Shown here piece after piece: positions 1-6,322 of a stretch of 53,505 nucleotides of DNA. The stretch is from Blastopirellula sp. (GTDB lineage Bacteria; Planctomycetota; Planctomycetia; Pirellulales; Pirellulaceae), in assembly GCA_002733575.1 (NCBI GenBank), contig NVWB01000023.1, forward strand, positions 1 through 53,505. Direction: 5' to 3'. Each line of letters opens with the position of its first letter. Within the stretch, counting starts at the first letter, position 1. The translations under genes and the position numbers were made by a program. Under the pieces are notes generated by a model. It saw only the letters and a program-made list of their open reading frames with translations. It was not told the DNA's origin and made no database searches.

Positions 1-96
1 GTAATCGCAATGTCCGCAGCCGCAAACTATCTGATCGTCTTTATTGCCGACTTGGAAGTGTGAATTCTTTTCTGGGAATTTCGCAACATCGTTCAT
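1..96 (-). CDS. Partial gene, N-terminus of a small Cys-containing protein (cut by window edge)
   Basis: The ATG at 94-96 overlaps the stop of the preceding gene as ATGA. Thirty-two codons are present (starting MNDVAKFPEK, with a CGCGHC motif near the end) and the frame is open at the window edge. If position 1 is joined to 44727, the frame continues without a break to the stop at 44548, giving a 91-residue protein ending with two CxxC pairs. That would be a small zinc-binding protein of unknown role. The in-frame closure is the main argument that 1-44727 is circular. Confidence 0.7.
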   Translation of the reverse strand, partial: MNDVAKFPEKNSHFQVGNKDDQIVCGCGHCDY

Positions 97-99
97 CCC
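1..99. repeat. 99-base exact direct repeat, copy 1 (window edge)
   Basis: The first 99 bases are identical to 44728-44826. After base 99 the two copies differ by one C (three versus four C in the run) and then match again for about 22 more bases. The repeat lies inside coding sequence: the overlap of a Cys-rich gene and the gene after it. Because copy 1 starts exactly at the window edge, its leftward extent cannot be seen. It could be an assembly overlap (a k-mer of 99), the closing point of a circular genome, or a duplicated gene. Confidence 0.97.
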
Positions 100-419
100 T
101 CACCTCCGTCATCTGGCTTGGCGTGCTTGGTGTTCTTGGCTAAAGCGCATCTAGGTTTATGTCCGTCCGTTTTCCAACCCTCGCAACAGGGGCACATCTT
201 CAAGCCTCCGTTGTCTATCCACTGAACTTTTATAAGTACTTTACGCAGCTCAGCCACCTCCTTGTCTCTCTGCTCGATGGTGTCTTGCAATACAGAAACA
301 TAAGCCTTCCCACAGTGGGCGCAATAGTTGTATCCGGCGAGAAACTTATGAAGGCATTCAGACTGCAATTTTTCTAACCCCTTGCGAATTTCTTCTGTGC
401 TCATGGGCCTGTCATTCAT
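93..419 (-). CDS. Small zinc-ribbon-like protein with central coiled coil
   Basis: The protein has 108 residues. A first Cys cluster (C22, then CAHC near 34-37) and a second (CPCC near 77-80, then a lone Cys) flank a charged helix containing QRDKEVAELRK. This resembles a zinc-binding protein of unknown function. The start is supported by AGGAGAG upstream of the ATG. The sequence is clearly related to the first half of the protein at 44548-45162 (shared QRDKEVAEL helix and a KPDDGGEG end), so the window holds two homologues. The stop overlaps the next start as ATGA. Confidence 0.75.
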   Translation of the reverse strand: MNDRPMSTEEIRKGLEKLQSECLHKFLAGYNYCAHCGKAYVSVLQDTIEQRDKEVAELRKVLIKVQWIDNGGLKMCPCCEGWKTDGHKPRCALAKNTKHAKPDDGGEG

Positions 420-445
420 TTGCTACTCTCCTGCGTATCTATTTC

Positions 446-470
446 CAGTAACACTAATGATGGGAATTAG
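446..470 (-). repeat. Intercistronic element, copy 1
   Basis: A 25-base sequence sits directly after the stop of the 471-707 gene and before the 93-419 gene. It matches 43944-43968 at 23 of 25 positions, and the second copy also begins at a stop codon. The core read on the minus strand is AATTCCCATCATTA. It could be an RNA processing, regulatory or attenuation site; no strong hairpin is apparent. Confidence 0.6.
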
Positions 471-707
471 TTAAATATCAATTACAAATCTATCGCCGGA
501 AGCTAGAACTCGCACTGGCTGAGACATGTCTCGATTGTCTGTGTATTGATCGCCTAAATTGTTCAGCTCAACTATGACCGAGTAGTTTTTTCCCGCTTTG
601 TACTCGTAGGCACAAAGAAATATGTTTTTCCGATCCCTTGACACTGCTATCTGCCCCACCTTGAGGTCGGATAACTTAATGTATTTTTCTATCAGTTCTG
701 CTTTCAT
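471..707 (-). CDS. Hypothetical 78-residue protein
   Basis: The start chosen is the ATG at 705-707, which has GGAGAAG a few bases upstream; a longer reading frame to 734 lacks such a site. The protein (MKAELIEKYIKLSDLKVGQ...) is mainly beta-rich with a charged N-terminal helix. No domain is recognised. It is part of the leftward run of small early genes and is flanked by repeated intercistronic elements. Confidence 0.65.
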   Translation of the reverse strand: MKAELIEKYIKLSDLKVGQIAVSRDRKNIFLCAYEYKAGKNYSVIVELNNLGDQYTDNRDMSQPVRVLASGDRFVIDI

Positions 708-724
708 TTTCTTCTCCGTTGTTG

Positions 725-744
725 CCGGTAACACTAATTACCGG
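725..744 (-). repeat. Hairpin after a stop codon (CCGGTAA / TTACCGG)
   Basis: A perfect 7-bp inverted repeat with a 6-nt loop includes the stop codon of the 738-959 gene. The loop-side sequence TAATTAGTG also occurs at the end of the 981-1256 gene (973-989). With no T-run it is unlikely to be a terminator. It may stabilise or segment the polycistronic mRNA. Confidence 0.6.
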
Positions 745-959
745 ATAAGTTTAATCTGTGATTTCTTAACTTGAGTGACGGATTTCCACATATTAATACA
801 TGCCTCGCAGTCTACTTTCTTTCCGGTAGCCTCAATAACTATGCCGCTATCCGAATCACCGTCTATAGCTATGCAGCACAAGGTTCCGTAGTCCGAAACA
901 ACGCCGTGTATGTGGGTTTCTATATCCCCATTTGTATCTAAAGTTATTAAGTCAGCCAT
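738..959 (-). CDS. Hypothetical 73-residue protein
   Basis: The start is the ATG at 957-959 (MADLITLDTN), preceded by AGGAAATAGCA. The protein has a CC pair followed by CEAC in the second half and a Lys-rich C-terminus. That Cys spacing could bind a metal, but the family is not recognised. It lies in the leftward small-gene operon. Confidence 0.65.
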   Translation of the reverse strand: MADLITLDTNGDIETHIHGVVSDYGTLCCIAIDGDSDSGIVIEATGKKVDCEACINMWKSVTQVKKSQIKLIR

Positions 960-980
960 TGCTATTTCCTGTTCCACTAA

Positions 981-1256
981 TTACCGGCGCTTCGACTCCA
1001 TAGGCCTTCCAATGTAATCAATCTGGCGCTTCTTGTTTTCTTGATTCGCGCCGTGCGCCACTTTCCTAAACTCCCTCATAGCCTTGCTCGCGGCGCGAAA
1101 GTTTTCTGCGACTTCTGCGAACGACGAAAGACTGGCGTTAATAATTCGCGCCGCGTTGACGAACCTGTCTGCCAGCTCTTTAGTTGTCGGCATTGCTGAA
1201 TTAATTCCGATAGCCGCCCTGCTAATTGCTAGCGCCTGCTTTTCCGTCTCTGTCAT
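981..1256 (-). CDS. Hypothetical helical 91-residue protein
   Basis: The ATG at 1254-1256 overlaps the stop of the upstream gene as ATGA. The protein begins MTETEKQALAISRAA and is Ala-rich and helical, with a basic tail. No known domain is recognised. The tight overlap supports translational coupling with 1253-1468. Confidence 0.65.
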   Translation of the reverse strand: MTETEKQALAISRAAIGINSAMPTTKELADRFVNAARIINASLSSFAEVAENFRAASKAMREFRKVAHGANQENKKRQIDYIGRPMESKRR

Positions 1257-1468
1257 TTCCACTTACCCGTAACCATGCTGAAAGAATTCAATTCTTTTTT
1301 CAAAACCTTTAATGCGCGAACATTGTGGAAGTCGCACAAGTCCACCGACCGCAATCGGCCCTTTATCAGCCGGACCATTGCACCGGTATTCGCATCAACT
1401 GCGCGCTGAGTTGTTTCGGCTTGTCGCACCGCGTATAGAACCTCATCGAACTGATTGCTAATTGCCAT
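1253..1468 (-). CDS. Hypothetical 71-residue protein
   Basis: The protein begins MAISNQFDEVLYAVRQ and looks helical. The start ATG at 1466-1468 lies inside the end of the MazG-like gene and is preceded by GGAGAGATTAAAAG. The stop is coupled to the next gene by ATGA. No domain is recognised; the position in the leftward early operon is the only functional hint. Confidence 0.65.
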   Translation of the reverse strand: MAISNQFDEVLYAVRQAETTQRAVDANTGAMVRLIKGRLRSVDLCDFHNVRALKVLKKELNSFSMVTGKWK

Positions 1469-1784
1469 GACTTTTAATCTCTCCGCCTTCCGGCTCGCAC
1501 ATACCGCAATTGATAGAATAAAAATAGTACCCGTTTACTTTGTCGATCTTGTTCGCGATCTGCACAGGGCACGGAGTAAAATCCATGCCGAATTCGTCGG
1601 CGAGCATTTTCTTTATGCCTTCAACGTCGTTGCACTCTTCAAATATCAGGTCTGCGTTGTTTGTCGAAGTGCCTGGCCGAGTCTCTTCGAGCCCGAACGC
1701 CTGAGCCTTCAATGCTCGCTCGGCTACCTCGCCGCACTCTTCCGCAAGCTTGCCTAAAAGGTATTGAAGTCTTGTCATTGCCAT
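1458..1784 (-). CDS. MazG-like nucleotide pyrophosphohydrolase
   Basis: The 108-residue protein shows the all-alpha NTP pyrophosphatase pattern: LGKLAEECGEVAERALK near residues 10-26 (metal-binding E-E-x-x-E) and a second acidic helix near 48-55 (FEECNDVEG). MazG-like enzymes hydrolyse NTPs or (p)ppGpp-like signals; in phages they are thought to adjust nucleotide pools or starvation signalling. The start has GGGAGAAC upstream. A C-terminal tail with CGMCEPEGGE is unusual. Assignment to the broad superfamily is fairly safe, the substrate is not. Confidence 0.7.
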   Translation of the reverse strand: MAMTRLQYLLGKLAEECGEVAERALKAQAFGLEETRPGTSTNNADLIFEECNDVEGIKKMLADEFGMDFTPCPVQIANKIDKVNGYYFYSINCGMCEPEGGEIKSHGN

Positions 1785-1841
1785 AATGTTCTCCCGCTAA
1801 AATTACAAGAGCCCCGATAGTGTTCGGTATTGCGATCAATG

Positions 1842-2045
1842 TCAAGCGCTACGCGCAAGCTCCTGCAGTCGTAATTTGTAAGAATACCGGAGCCGGTTCG
1901 TTGTCATGGCGTCCGGCGACATTTCCCGATAGTAGTGCTCTCGATTCGCCGGCTTGCACCATACCATCGCCGTGCGAGTGTCTGGAAAATACAGGTACTC
2001 CTTCGCCCCGAGGAACATCGTTATGCCTTCGGTCTCGTCGGTCAT
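1842..2045 (-). CDS. Hypothetical 67-residue protein
   Basis: The ATG overlaps the stop of the upstream membrane-protein gene as ATGA, which decides this frame over a competing one at 1849-2055. The protein (MTDETEGITMFLGAKEYLYF...) is mixed alpha/beta with a basic end. The family is not recognised. Confidence 0.6.
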   Translation of the reverse strand: MTDETEGITMFLGAKEYLYFPDTRTAMVWCKPANREHYYREMSPDAMTTNRLRYSYKLRLQELARSA

Positions 2046-2728
2046 AGATCGCCATCCGGTGTCGTGATAATTACGCCGCTCATCAGCTCAACCTCTATGA
2101 CGCCCTTCGCTTTCTGAATGCGAATAAAATCCCCGACGAATTTCGCCTTCTCGCCCTTGTAATTATTAAACTTTACGAATCCCTTACCAGGCAGAAGCGG
2201 AAGTTCAACAACGACGAAAATCGCCGTGACTTCTCGACCGTCTATTCTAACGCTCCTAACGCCAAGGAAGTCGGCCATCGTTTCGACGTCGAAAATATTT
2301 TGGTCTCCGTTGGCCGTAAGAAGCGCGTAGTCGGTCGCGGGATTGTACGGAGGTTTCGGCTCGATTGATTCGCCAGACAGGCGAAGAGCCTCGACCATAA
2401 ACGGCCTCGTTACCTTGTTAAATTCAGCCGGAGACAATCGGCGAAGGATTTCTGGAACGTCGCTCTCTCTAGGACCGTTCTCGTCTCGTCTCGGCAATTT
2501 AACGAATGGGTTACTGTCCGCCTCGGTCTTCTTCGTAAACCATCGCCGAATGACGTAGCTCCTAACAAACGATATTAGGGTAAACCATAGCATGATCCCG
2601 ATGTTGGTCTGCAGCGGGACGTTAATCCCATAGAGCGGGAAGACAACGAGCTGGCTCGCCAGTGCCGCGCCTGAGCCTATCGCTATGTTTGAAATTGATT
2701 CTAGTACGCTATGCGCTTTGCTTTGCAT
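2042..2728 (-). CDS. Membrane protein with DUF7220-like N-terminus
   Basis: The protein has 228 residues. The first 64 residues contain two hydrophobic segments (about 15-35 and 42-58), then RSYVIRRWF and a basic stretch. This resembles the small phage membrane protein family DUF7220, which usually ends about there. Here it is followed by a soluble beta-rich domain of about 160 residues with no recognised family. So this may be a fusion of the membrane module to a cytoplasmic domain. It is coupled on both sides by start/stop overlaps. Confidence 0.6.
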   Translation of the reverse strand: MQSKAHSVLESISNIAIGSGAALASQLVVFPLYGINVPLQTNIGIMLWFTLISFVRSYVIRRWFTKKTEADSNPFVKLPRRDENGPRESDVPEILRRLSPAEFNKVTRPFMVEALRLSGESIEPKPPYNPATDYALLTANGDQNIFDVETMADFLGVRSVRIDGREVTAIFVVVELPLLPGKGFVKFNNYKGEKAKFVGDFIRIQKAKGVIEVELMSGVIITTPDGDL

Positions 2729-3372
2729 TAATCCCCGCTCCCTTCGTCTTGGTGTGTTGCTATGTGTTCGTCGATGGCCTGCTCGAATCCGCTAGTCTTT
2801 CCGCCTTGCCGACCGCCGCCGATTACAAAATGCCTGCCCTTCCGAAGCCTTGGCGGGTATCTTATCGCCGGCACTGATTCGAGGCCTTCGTTGTGTGTTG
2901 TTTGGCCTTTCATTTTCGGTCCTTCGCTGTACTCGGCTATCTCGAAGCTTGAAGCATCGCCGACCGTGTAAGCCGTCTCTTCGCCCCAATACAGCCCGAT
3001 AAAATTATCCGACCACTGAGTTCCACAACCCAGACAGATAAAAGGAACCGGCCCGCTCTGAATTTCTGCCGGAAGGTTCTCGTCGTCGTCCACGATCCCT
3101 TCCGACGGCATCACCTGCTCAGAGTTACCGCAATTCACGCAAGGCGGAAAGCTCTCGCGAGGATGCCCGACGCTCCGGTCGTGATGAATGGCAATGCCTG
3201 CAGCGATTGCTCCGGCCAGCTTCTTCTCGGCGAGCTTTTTCAGCTCAAGCTGAATGGCAGTACTCTCGAAATATTCTTGGCAATCACCTGGTAGCATTTT
3301 AAGCAATTCCCAAAACTGCCGAACTAGCGCGGCCATTGCGTGAAGAATTGCCGATATCTTGACTTTATTCAT
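2728..3372 (-). CDS. Zinc-ribbon protein with a C-terminal P-loop motif
   Basis: The protein has 214 residues. An N-terminal helical region is followed by a zinc ribbon made of CVNCGN and CLGCGT (about residues 78-118), an acidic middle, and near the end GGGRQGGKT, a textbook Walker A (GxxxxGKT), with only about 25 residues after it. P-loop NTPases normally have the core after the Walker A, so this is either a truncated ATPase, a fold that only resembles one, or a gene split by a lost downstream part. No other ATPase motif is seen. The role is unknown. Confidence 0.6.
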   Translation of the reverse strand: MNKVKISAILHAMAALVRQFWELLKMLPGDCQEYFESTAIQLELKKLAEKKLAGAIAAGIAIHHDRSVGHPRESFPPCVNCGNSEQVMPSEGIVDDDENLPAEIQSGPVPFICLGCGTQWSDNFIGLYWGEETAYTVGDASSFEIAEYSEGPKMKGQTTHNEGLESVPAIRYPPRLRKGRHFVIGGGRQGGKTSGFEQAIDEHIATHQDEGSGD

Positions 3373-3514
3373 TACGCCTTTCCCCTTGTGGTTTTTCCTT
3401 GTTCCGGCACTTTAGGCAGACATTTAGCCCGAACCAAATCCGCACGGTTCGCGGGCTCTTAAATTCATAGCACCGCTCGCACTGGATTTTCTCGGGCTCG
3501 GGCCGGCCTGTCAT
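3365..3514 (-). CDS. 49-residue Cys-pair mini-protein
   Basis: A short frame fits exactly between its neighbours: its ATG overlaps the stop of 3511-3723 as ATGA, and its stop overlaps the start of the next gene. The product has CERC and CLKC pairs about 20 residues apart, a classic treble-clef or ribbon spacing, and is basic (start MTGRPEPEKI). It is likely a DNA- or protein-binding mini zinc finger. Coupling on both sides makes chance unlikely. Confidence 0.65.
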   Translation of the reverse strand: MTGRPEPEKIQCERCYEFKSPRTVRIWFGLNVCLKCRNKEKPQGERRNE

Positions 3515-3723
3515 ACGTCGTTATCCATCGCGACTTCGTTCAGGCATTGCTCGGCGATCTGCTCAAGCTGGCCTGCAGACATAGCTCCGAAAATATCGAA
3601 AATTCCCAGCTTAATTGAAGTGATTTCCAGCTCCGCCGGCTGGCTGTCGTCTTCCCTGGTCGCTTCCACTCTCGGGATATAGTCGTACTCGACCTCGGGC
3701 TCTATCTCTATGTGCGCTTTCAT
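3511..3723 (-). CDS. Hypothetical acidic 70-residue protein, first gene of leftward operon
   Basis: The acidic protein (MKAHIEIEPEVEYDYIPRVE...) has no recognised domain. It is the first gene leftward from the gene-free iteron region, so its promoter probably lies in 3724-3960. The ATG is preceded by GGCGACACC. It is translationally coupled to the mini zinc-finger gene. Confidence 0.65.
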   Translation of the reverse strand: MKAHIEIEPEVEYDYIPRVEATREDDSQPAELEITSIKLGIFDIFGAMSAGQLEQIAEQCLNEVAMDNDV

Positions 3724-3915
3724 GGTGTCGCCTTGTTGTTGAATTTATAGCCGCCGGAGCATCACCCCAAGGTTTCAGCTCCAGCAGCGTCGGCGTTCTT
3801 TTTTTGACGGTGTTACAGCGCCGAACGTTCACCGCACCGAAATAGTAAGGGGTAGCCAGATGAATAGCAAGCGGTTATTCGGGCTGGGTTTCTGCTCTTT
3901 TTTATATCCGGTACG

Positions 3916-3945
3916 TTCTGGCCATCGCTATAACATTCTGGCCAT
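3916..3945. repeat. Direct repeat TTCTGGCCAT, two copies 20 bp apart
   Basis: TTCTGGCCAT occurs at 3916-3925 and 3936-3945. The 20-bp centre distance is two helical turns, the usual arrangement for a pair of operator half-sites on one face of the DNA. It lies upstream of the leftward small-gene operon and next to the iteron array. A regulatory role is inferred. Confidence 0.55.
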
Positions 3946-3981
3946 TCCCTCTCTATCCCCCTGCTTTTGGCCTTGTTTGCA

Positions 3982-4255
3982 GTTGCTAACGCCTTGCTAA
4001 CAAAGTTGCTAACGCTATAACTCTATATAATACAATAACTTAACCTAGATTATTGTTATTGTTAGCAGTGTTAGCAATATAATTAAGTCTATGCGCGATT
4101 GTTTTACCTATGACGGTATAGGTCTCTCTTTCTCCCTATATGTCTATCCATTCTTGCTAACGCTGCTAACACGGCGAAATAGTGATGTAAGTCTTTGTAA
4201 TCATTGGTCTTTTCTGTTAGCAAGCGACTGCTAACGCCTTGCCAACACTGCTAAC
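3982..4255. repeat. Iteron-like array of TGCTAAC / GTTAGCA
   Basis: At least ten copies of a TTGCTAAC-type word are present: 3983-3990, 3994-4001, 4006-4013 (forward), 4061-4067 and 4070-4077 (inverted), 4154-4161, 4164-4170 (forward), 4216-4223 (inverted), 4229-4235, 4239-4246 (variant TTGCCAAC) and 4249-4255 (forward). Within clusters the spacing is mostly 9-13 bp, about one helical turn. Between clusters the DNA is AT-rich (for example 4021-4060). This fits an iteron replication origin or a large operator in the gene-free region between divergent operons (about 3833-4405). Confidence 0.75.
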
Positions 4256-4329
4256 AAGCTCCGGCGCGATCGACGCTGTAAGTTATTGATATTAAAGGAT
4301 ATAGCAAAATAATGGAGATTATCGAATTG

Positions 4330-4363
4330 ATTGTTTGACACTCAAAGCCCTGCGAGCGATACT
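4330..4363 (+). promoter_or_regulatory. Promoter P1 of the shared rightward class
   Basis: The -35 TTGACA (4335-4340), a 17-nt spacer and -10 GATACT (4358-4363) form a sigma70-like promoter. A palindrome ATTGT-TTG-ACAAT overlaps the -35; in P1 the right arm is ACACT, one mismatch. The leader contains CACATC and then CGGAG, as in P2 and P3. It drives the gene starting at 4406. Confidence 0.75.
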
Positions 4364-4405
4364 TATCACATCGAAACACGAACACAACGAACCGGAGCCA
4401 AGACC

Positions 4406-4762
4406 ATGAAAAAAACCACACTAAAGGCAATCGAGAAATATTCTAAAGTCGTATGCCTGCAAGCCTACAAGTTCCGCCTAGATGGCGAAGGCGGTTCCAC
4501 TATAGGCATTTACTTAGGTATTCCAACGAACTCAGCCTGCGCTGCAGCCAACGCCGGAGAAGAGATTTCGAGAGCAGACGAAGAGGCCAGAACTCAGGCG
4601 CTAGAGGACGAGGGCATGACACGATCCGACGCGCAGGGAGTCGTCGAAGCCGAGGACAGGATTGCAGCGATGGAGTCGGGCCGGATTGAATGCGCCGACG
4701 GAATCGACGCCGATCTAGGAGCAGAATACTCAAGCCGTCAAGACTTAGATTCTTATTGTTAA
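4406..4762 (+). CDS. Hypothetical acidic early protein, 118 residues
   Basis: The start ATG at 4406 follows CGGAG and lies 43 bases after the P1 -10 box; the longer frame upstream would cover the promoter. The protein begins MKKTTLKAIEKYSK and the C-terminal half is highly acidic (EEARTQALEDEG, DGIDADLGAEY). No domain is recognised. As the first gene after the iteron region under a strong-looking promoter it is likely early; an acidic DNA-mimic or host-interaction role is only a guess. Confidence 0.65.
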   Translation: MKKTTLKAIEKYSKVVCLQAYKFRLDGEGGSTIGIYLGIPTNSACAAANAGEEISRADEEARTQALEDEGMTRSDAQGVVEAEDRIAAMESGRIECADGIDADLGAEYSSRQDLDSYC

Positions 4763-4795
4763 TTGTTTGACAATCAATCAATCCTGACAGATACT
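4762..4795 (+). promoter_or_regulatory. Promoter P2 of the shared rightward class
   Basis: TTGACA (4767-4772), a 17-nt spacer and GATACT (4790-4795). The perfect palindrome ATTGT-TTG-ACAAT occupies 4762-4774 and covers the -35. The leader CACATCAAC...CGGAG matches P3 closely. P2 starts at the stop codon of the preceding gene and serves the 4826 gene. Confidence 0.8.
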
Positions 4796-4825
4796 AGCCC
4801 CACATCAACGAGCCGGAGCAAGATT

Positions 4826-5047
4826 ATGCAACAAGCAATAATTCACCACTACCGAAGGTGCAGGCAGCATCAGGCCGAAAACAACGGCGGCGGAGCTGCC
4901 GAAGGGTTCCACGCATCTTGTGCGCTATCCAGCGCAAAGAGCCACATTCACTTTATGAAGAATTTGAAATCAAAAATATCGAAGCACAAAAAAGCTAGTC
5001 GCGCCGCAAGGCGAGGCTGGAAAACGCGAAGAGCTAACGAAGGGTAA
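4826..5047 (+). CDS. Small very basic protein, 73 residues
   Basis: The ATG at 4826 follows CGGAGCAAGATT after promoter P2. The product (start MQQAIIHHYRRCRQ) ends in a Lys/Arg-rich helix (KSKISKHKKASRAARRG), suggesting nucleic-acid binding. No family is recognised. It is early and separately promoted, like its neighbour. Confidence 0.6.
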   Translation: MQQAIIHHYRRCRQHQAENNGGGAAEGFHASCALSSAKSHIHFMKNLKSKISKHKKASRAARRGWKTRRANEG

Positions 5048-5054
5048 AAATATT

Positions 5055-5414
5055 ATGATCGACTTTCTCCACACAATAGACCAAGAGCAATTCGCCGCCG
5101 ACCTTGAAACCGTGACCGAAGAGCGCGGCAAGCATTGGGCCAATGAAGTAACCGAGGCGGTAATGGATGCCGCCATCGTCGCCGCTAGAAATTTAGCCGA
5201 GAATGGATCGGGGCGGAATCCCGAAGAAAATAGAATGCGCCTCGAGGTTATCGGCGAGACCGTTGTCGCCGCCTTACAGGATTCGCTAGAATCTTGCGCC
5301 GAAGAAATTCGCGGAAATTGCGACGACGAGAGCCAAGCCGAGACCGACGCCGAGAATCTGGCCATCGATACTGCAGCGCGCATTCAGGATATAAATTCAG
5401 GCGGTGGCCACTAA
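5055..5414 (+). CDS. Hypothetical acidic helical protein, 119 residues
   Basis: The protein begins MIDFLHTIDQEQFAADLE and is acidic and helical throughout, with a C-terminal GGGH. Its stop overlaps the next start (TAATG). No domain is recognised. It belongs to the rightward early operon driven by P1/P2. Confidence 0.65.
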   Translation: MIDFLHTIDQEQFAADLETVTEERGKHWANEVTEAVMDAAIVAARNLAENGSGRNPEENRMRLEVIGETVVAALQDSLESCAEEIRGNCDDESQAETDAENLAIDTAARIQDINSGGGH

Positions 5415-5644
5415 TGAATTCCGAGGGCTCTACAATTCTCAGCCATCCAGACGACTTAATCATAGTCAAGCGCCGGCACTTAGCAACGGCGCTCGACGCG
5501 GCCAGAATTCGGCAAATTGAATTAACGAAAGAGCCGGCCGGAGACGATCCATACGCAAACTTGATTCCGATGGAAATGCTAGACGAAGCGATTCCGGCCA
5601 TACAAAAATGCCTCGCTAATTCTTGCGGGATTGTGTCGCTATGA
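5414..5644 (+). CDS. Hypothetical 76-residue protein
   Basis: The ATG at 5414 overlaps the previous stop (TAATG), and the stop overlaps the next ATG. The protein begins MNSEGSTILSHPDDLIIVKR. The family is not recognised. The coupling on both sides is the main support. Confidence 0.6.
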   Translation: MNSEGSTILSHPDDLIIVKRRHLATALDAARIRQIELTKEPAGDDPYANLIPMEMLDEAIPAIQKCLANSCGIVSL

Positions 5645-5901
5645 TCGCCGCCTTCGCTATCTGGCTAGTGCTCTTTTCCGGCTTTGTTCTTTGCGCTGTA
5701 TATGAAATCAGCCAGGCGACAAAGTTCAAGCCCCTTTCGCGGATCTCAATTCCCGCCGTTCCACTGTATGACGACTTGCACGACAACCCGAAAAAATTCG
5801 AGACCGAGGCGGCGGAATTTCTGGGATTTCTATACACCATTAGCGGCGAACTCACTTCCGAGGCGCGCCGAATAAATAAAGGAATTGATTATGAAGTCTA
5901 A
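5641..5901 (+). CDS. Small single-span membrane protein
   Basis: The ATGA overlap with the previous stop sets the start. Residues about 3-22 (AAFAIWLVLFSGFVLCAVYE) are a clear membrane segment, followed by a soluble tail of about 60 residues. This suggests an inner-membrane protein with a cytoplasmic or periplasmic tail. The function is unknown. Confidence 0.6.
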   Translation: MIAAFAIWLVLFSGFVLCAVYEISQATKFKPLSRISIPAVPLYDDLHDNPKKFETEAAEFLGFLYTISGELTSEARRINKGIDYEV

Positions 5902-6097
5902 GCAAATGAGGATGATTTTAATCGGGAATAGGAATCGCCGACTATTGAGCGCGACCAGTCTCGAATTTGTAGGAACAATGCTCGCTAGAAAGCTGAGCGA
6001 ATCCCTAACCGTGAGCGAAGTTAAATCGCTCGATAATATGACGGGCCAGCTCGTCGCACTCGGAGCGCTAAAGAAATGCCAACAGAAAGCACTGTAA
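5891..6097 (+). CDS. Hypothetical 68-residue basic protein
   Basis: The ATG at 5891 is preceded by AAGGAATTGATT; a TTG six bases earlier is possible. The protein begins MKSKQMRMILIGNRNRR and contains a helix pair (TVSEVKSLDNMTGQLVALGAL) resembling a small helical DNA-binding unit. It overlaps both neighbours. No family is recognised. Confidence 0.6.
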   Translation: MKSKQMRMILIGNRNRRLLSATSLEFVGTMLARKLSESLTVSEVKSLDNMTGQLVALGALKKCQQKAL

Positions 6098-6321
6098 AAA
6101 AGAATAGAGCAGGAGCGCCGCTAGGAAATCAGAACGGCTCGAACGGCAACGGTAAAACAACACCGAAGGGCATGCGCCTTCCTAACGTTTTAATTGAAGA
6201 CCTTCAAATGATTGCGGACAGCAAGGGCGTTAGTTTTTCGATTCTCTGTATCGAGGTTTTACGCGACGGCGCCGCCATAGAGGCGAAGAAGCTCGGGATT
6301 GAACTGCCGGAAATCGATTAA
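6076..6321 (+). CDS. Small RHH-like putative DNA-binding protein
   Basis: The 81-residue protein starts with a basic Asn/Gly-rich tail (APLGNQNGSNGNGK), followed by KGMRLPNVLIEDLQMIADSK, a strand plus helix pattern like ribbon-helix-helix regulators (R-L-P-x-x-L-x-x-D-L). Proteins with this tail and core are common in phages and may be regulators. The start is an ATG inside the end of the previous gene. The call rests on pattern only. Confidence 0.5.
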   Translation: MPTESTVKKNRAGAPLGNQNGSNGNGKTTPKGMRLPNVLIEDLQMIADSKGVSFSILCIEVLRDGAAIEAKKLGIELPEID

Positions 6322-6322
6322 G

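Noticed and set aside
3611..3832. Longer leftward frame at the edge of the iteron region
   Set aside because: It overlaps the coupled gene 3511-3723 in another frame and its product is basic and low in structure.
3982..4255. CRISPR array
   Set aside because: The repeated word is only 7-9 bases, in both orientations and with about 10-bp spacing, unlike CRISPR repeats and spacers.
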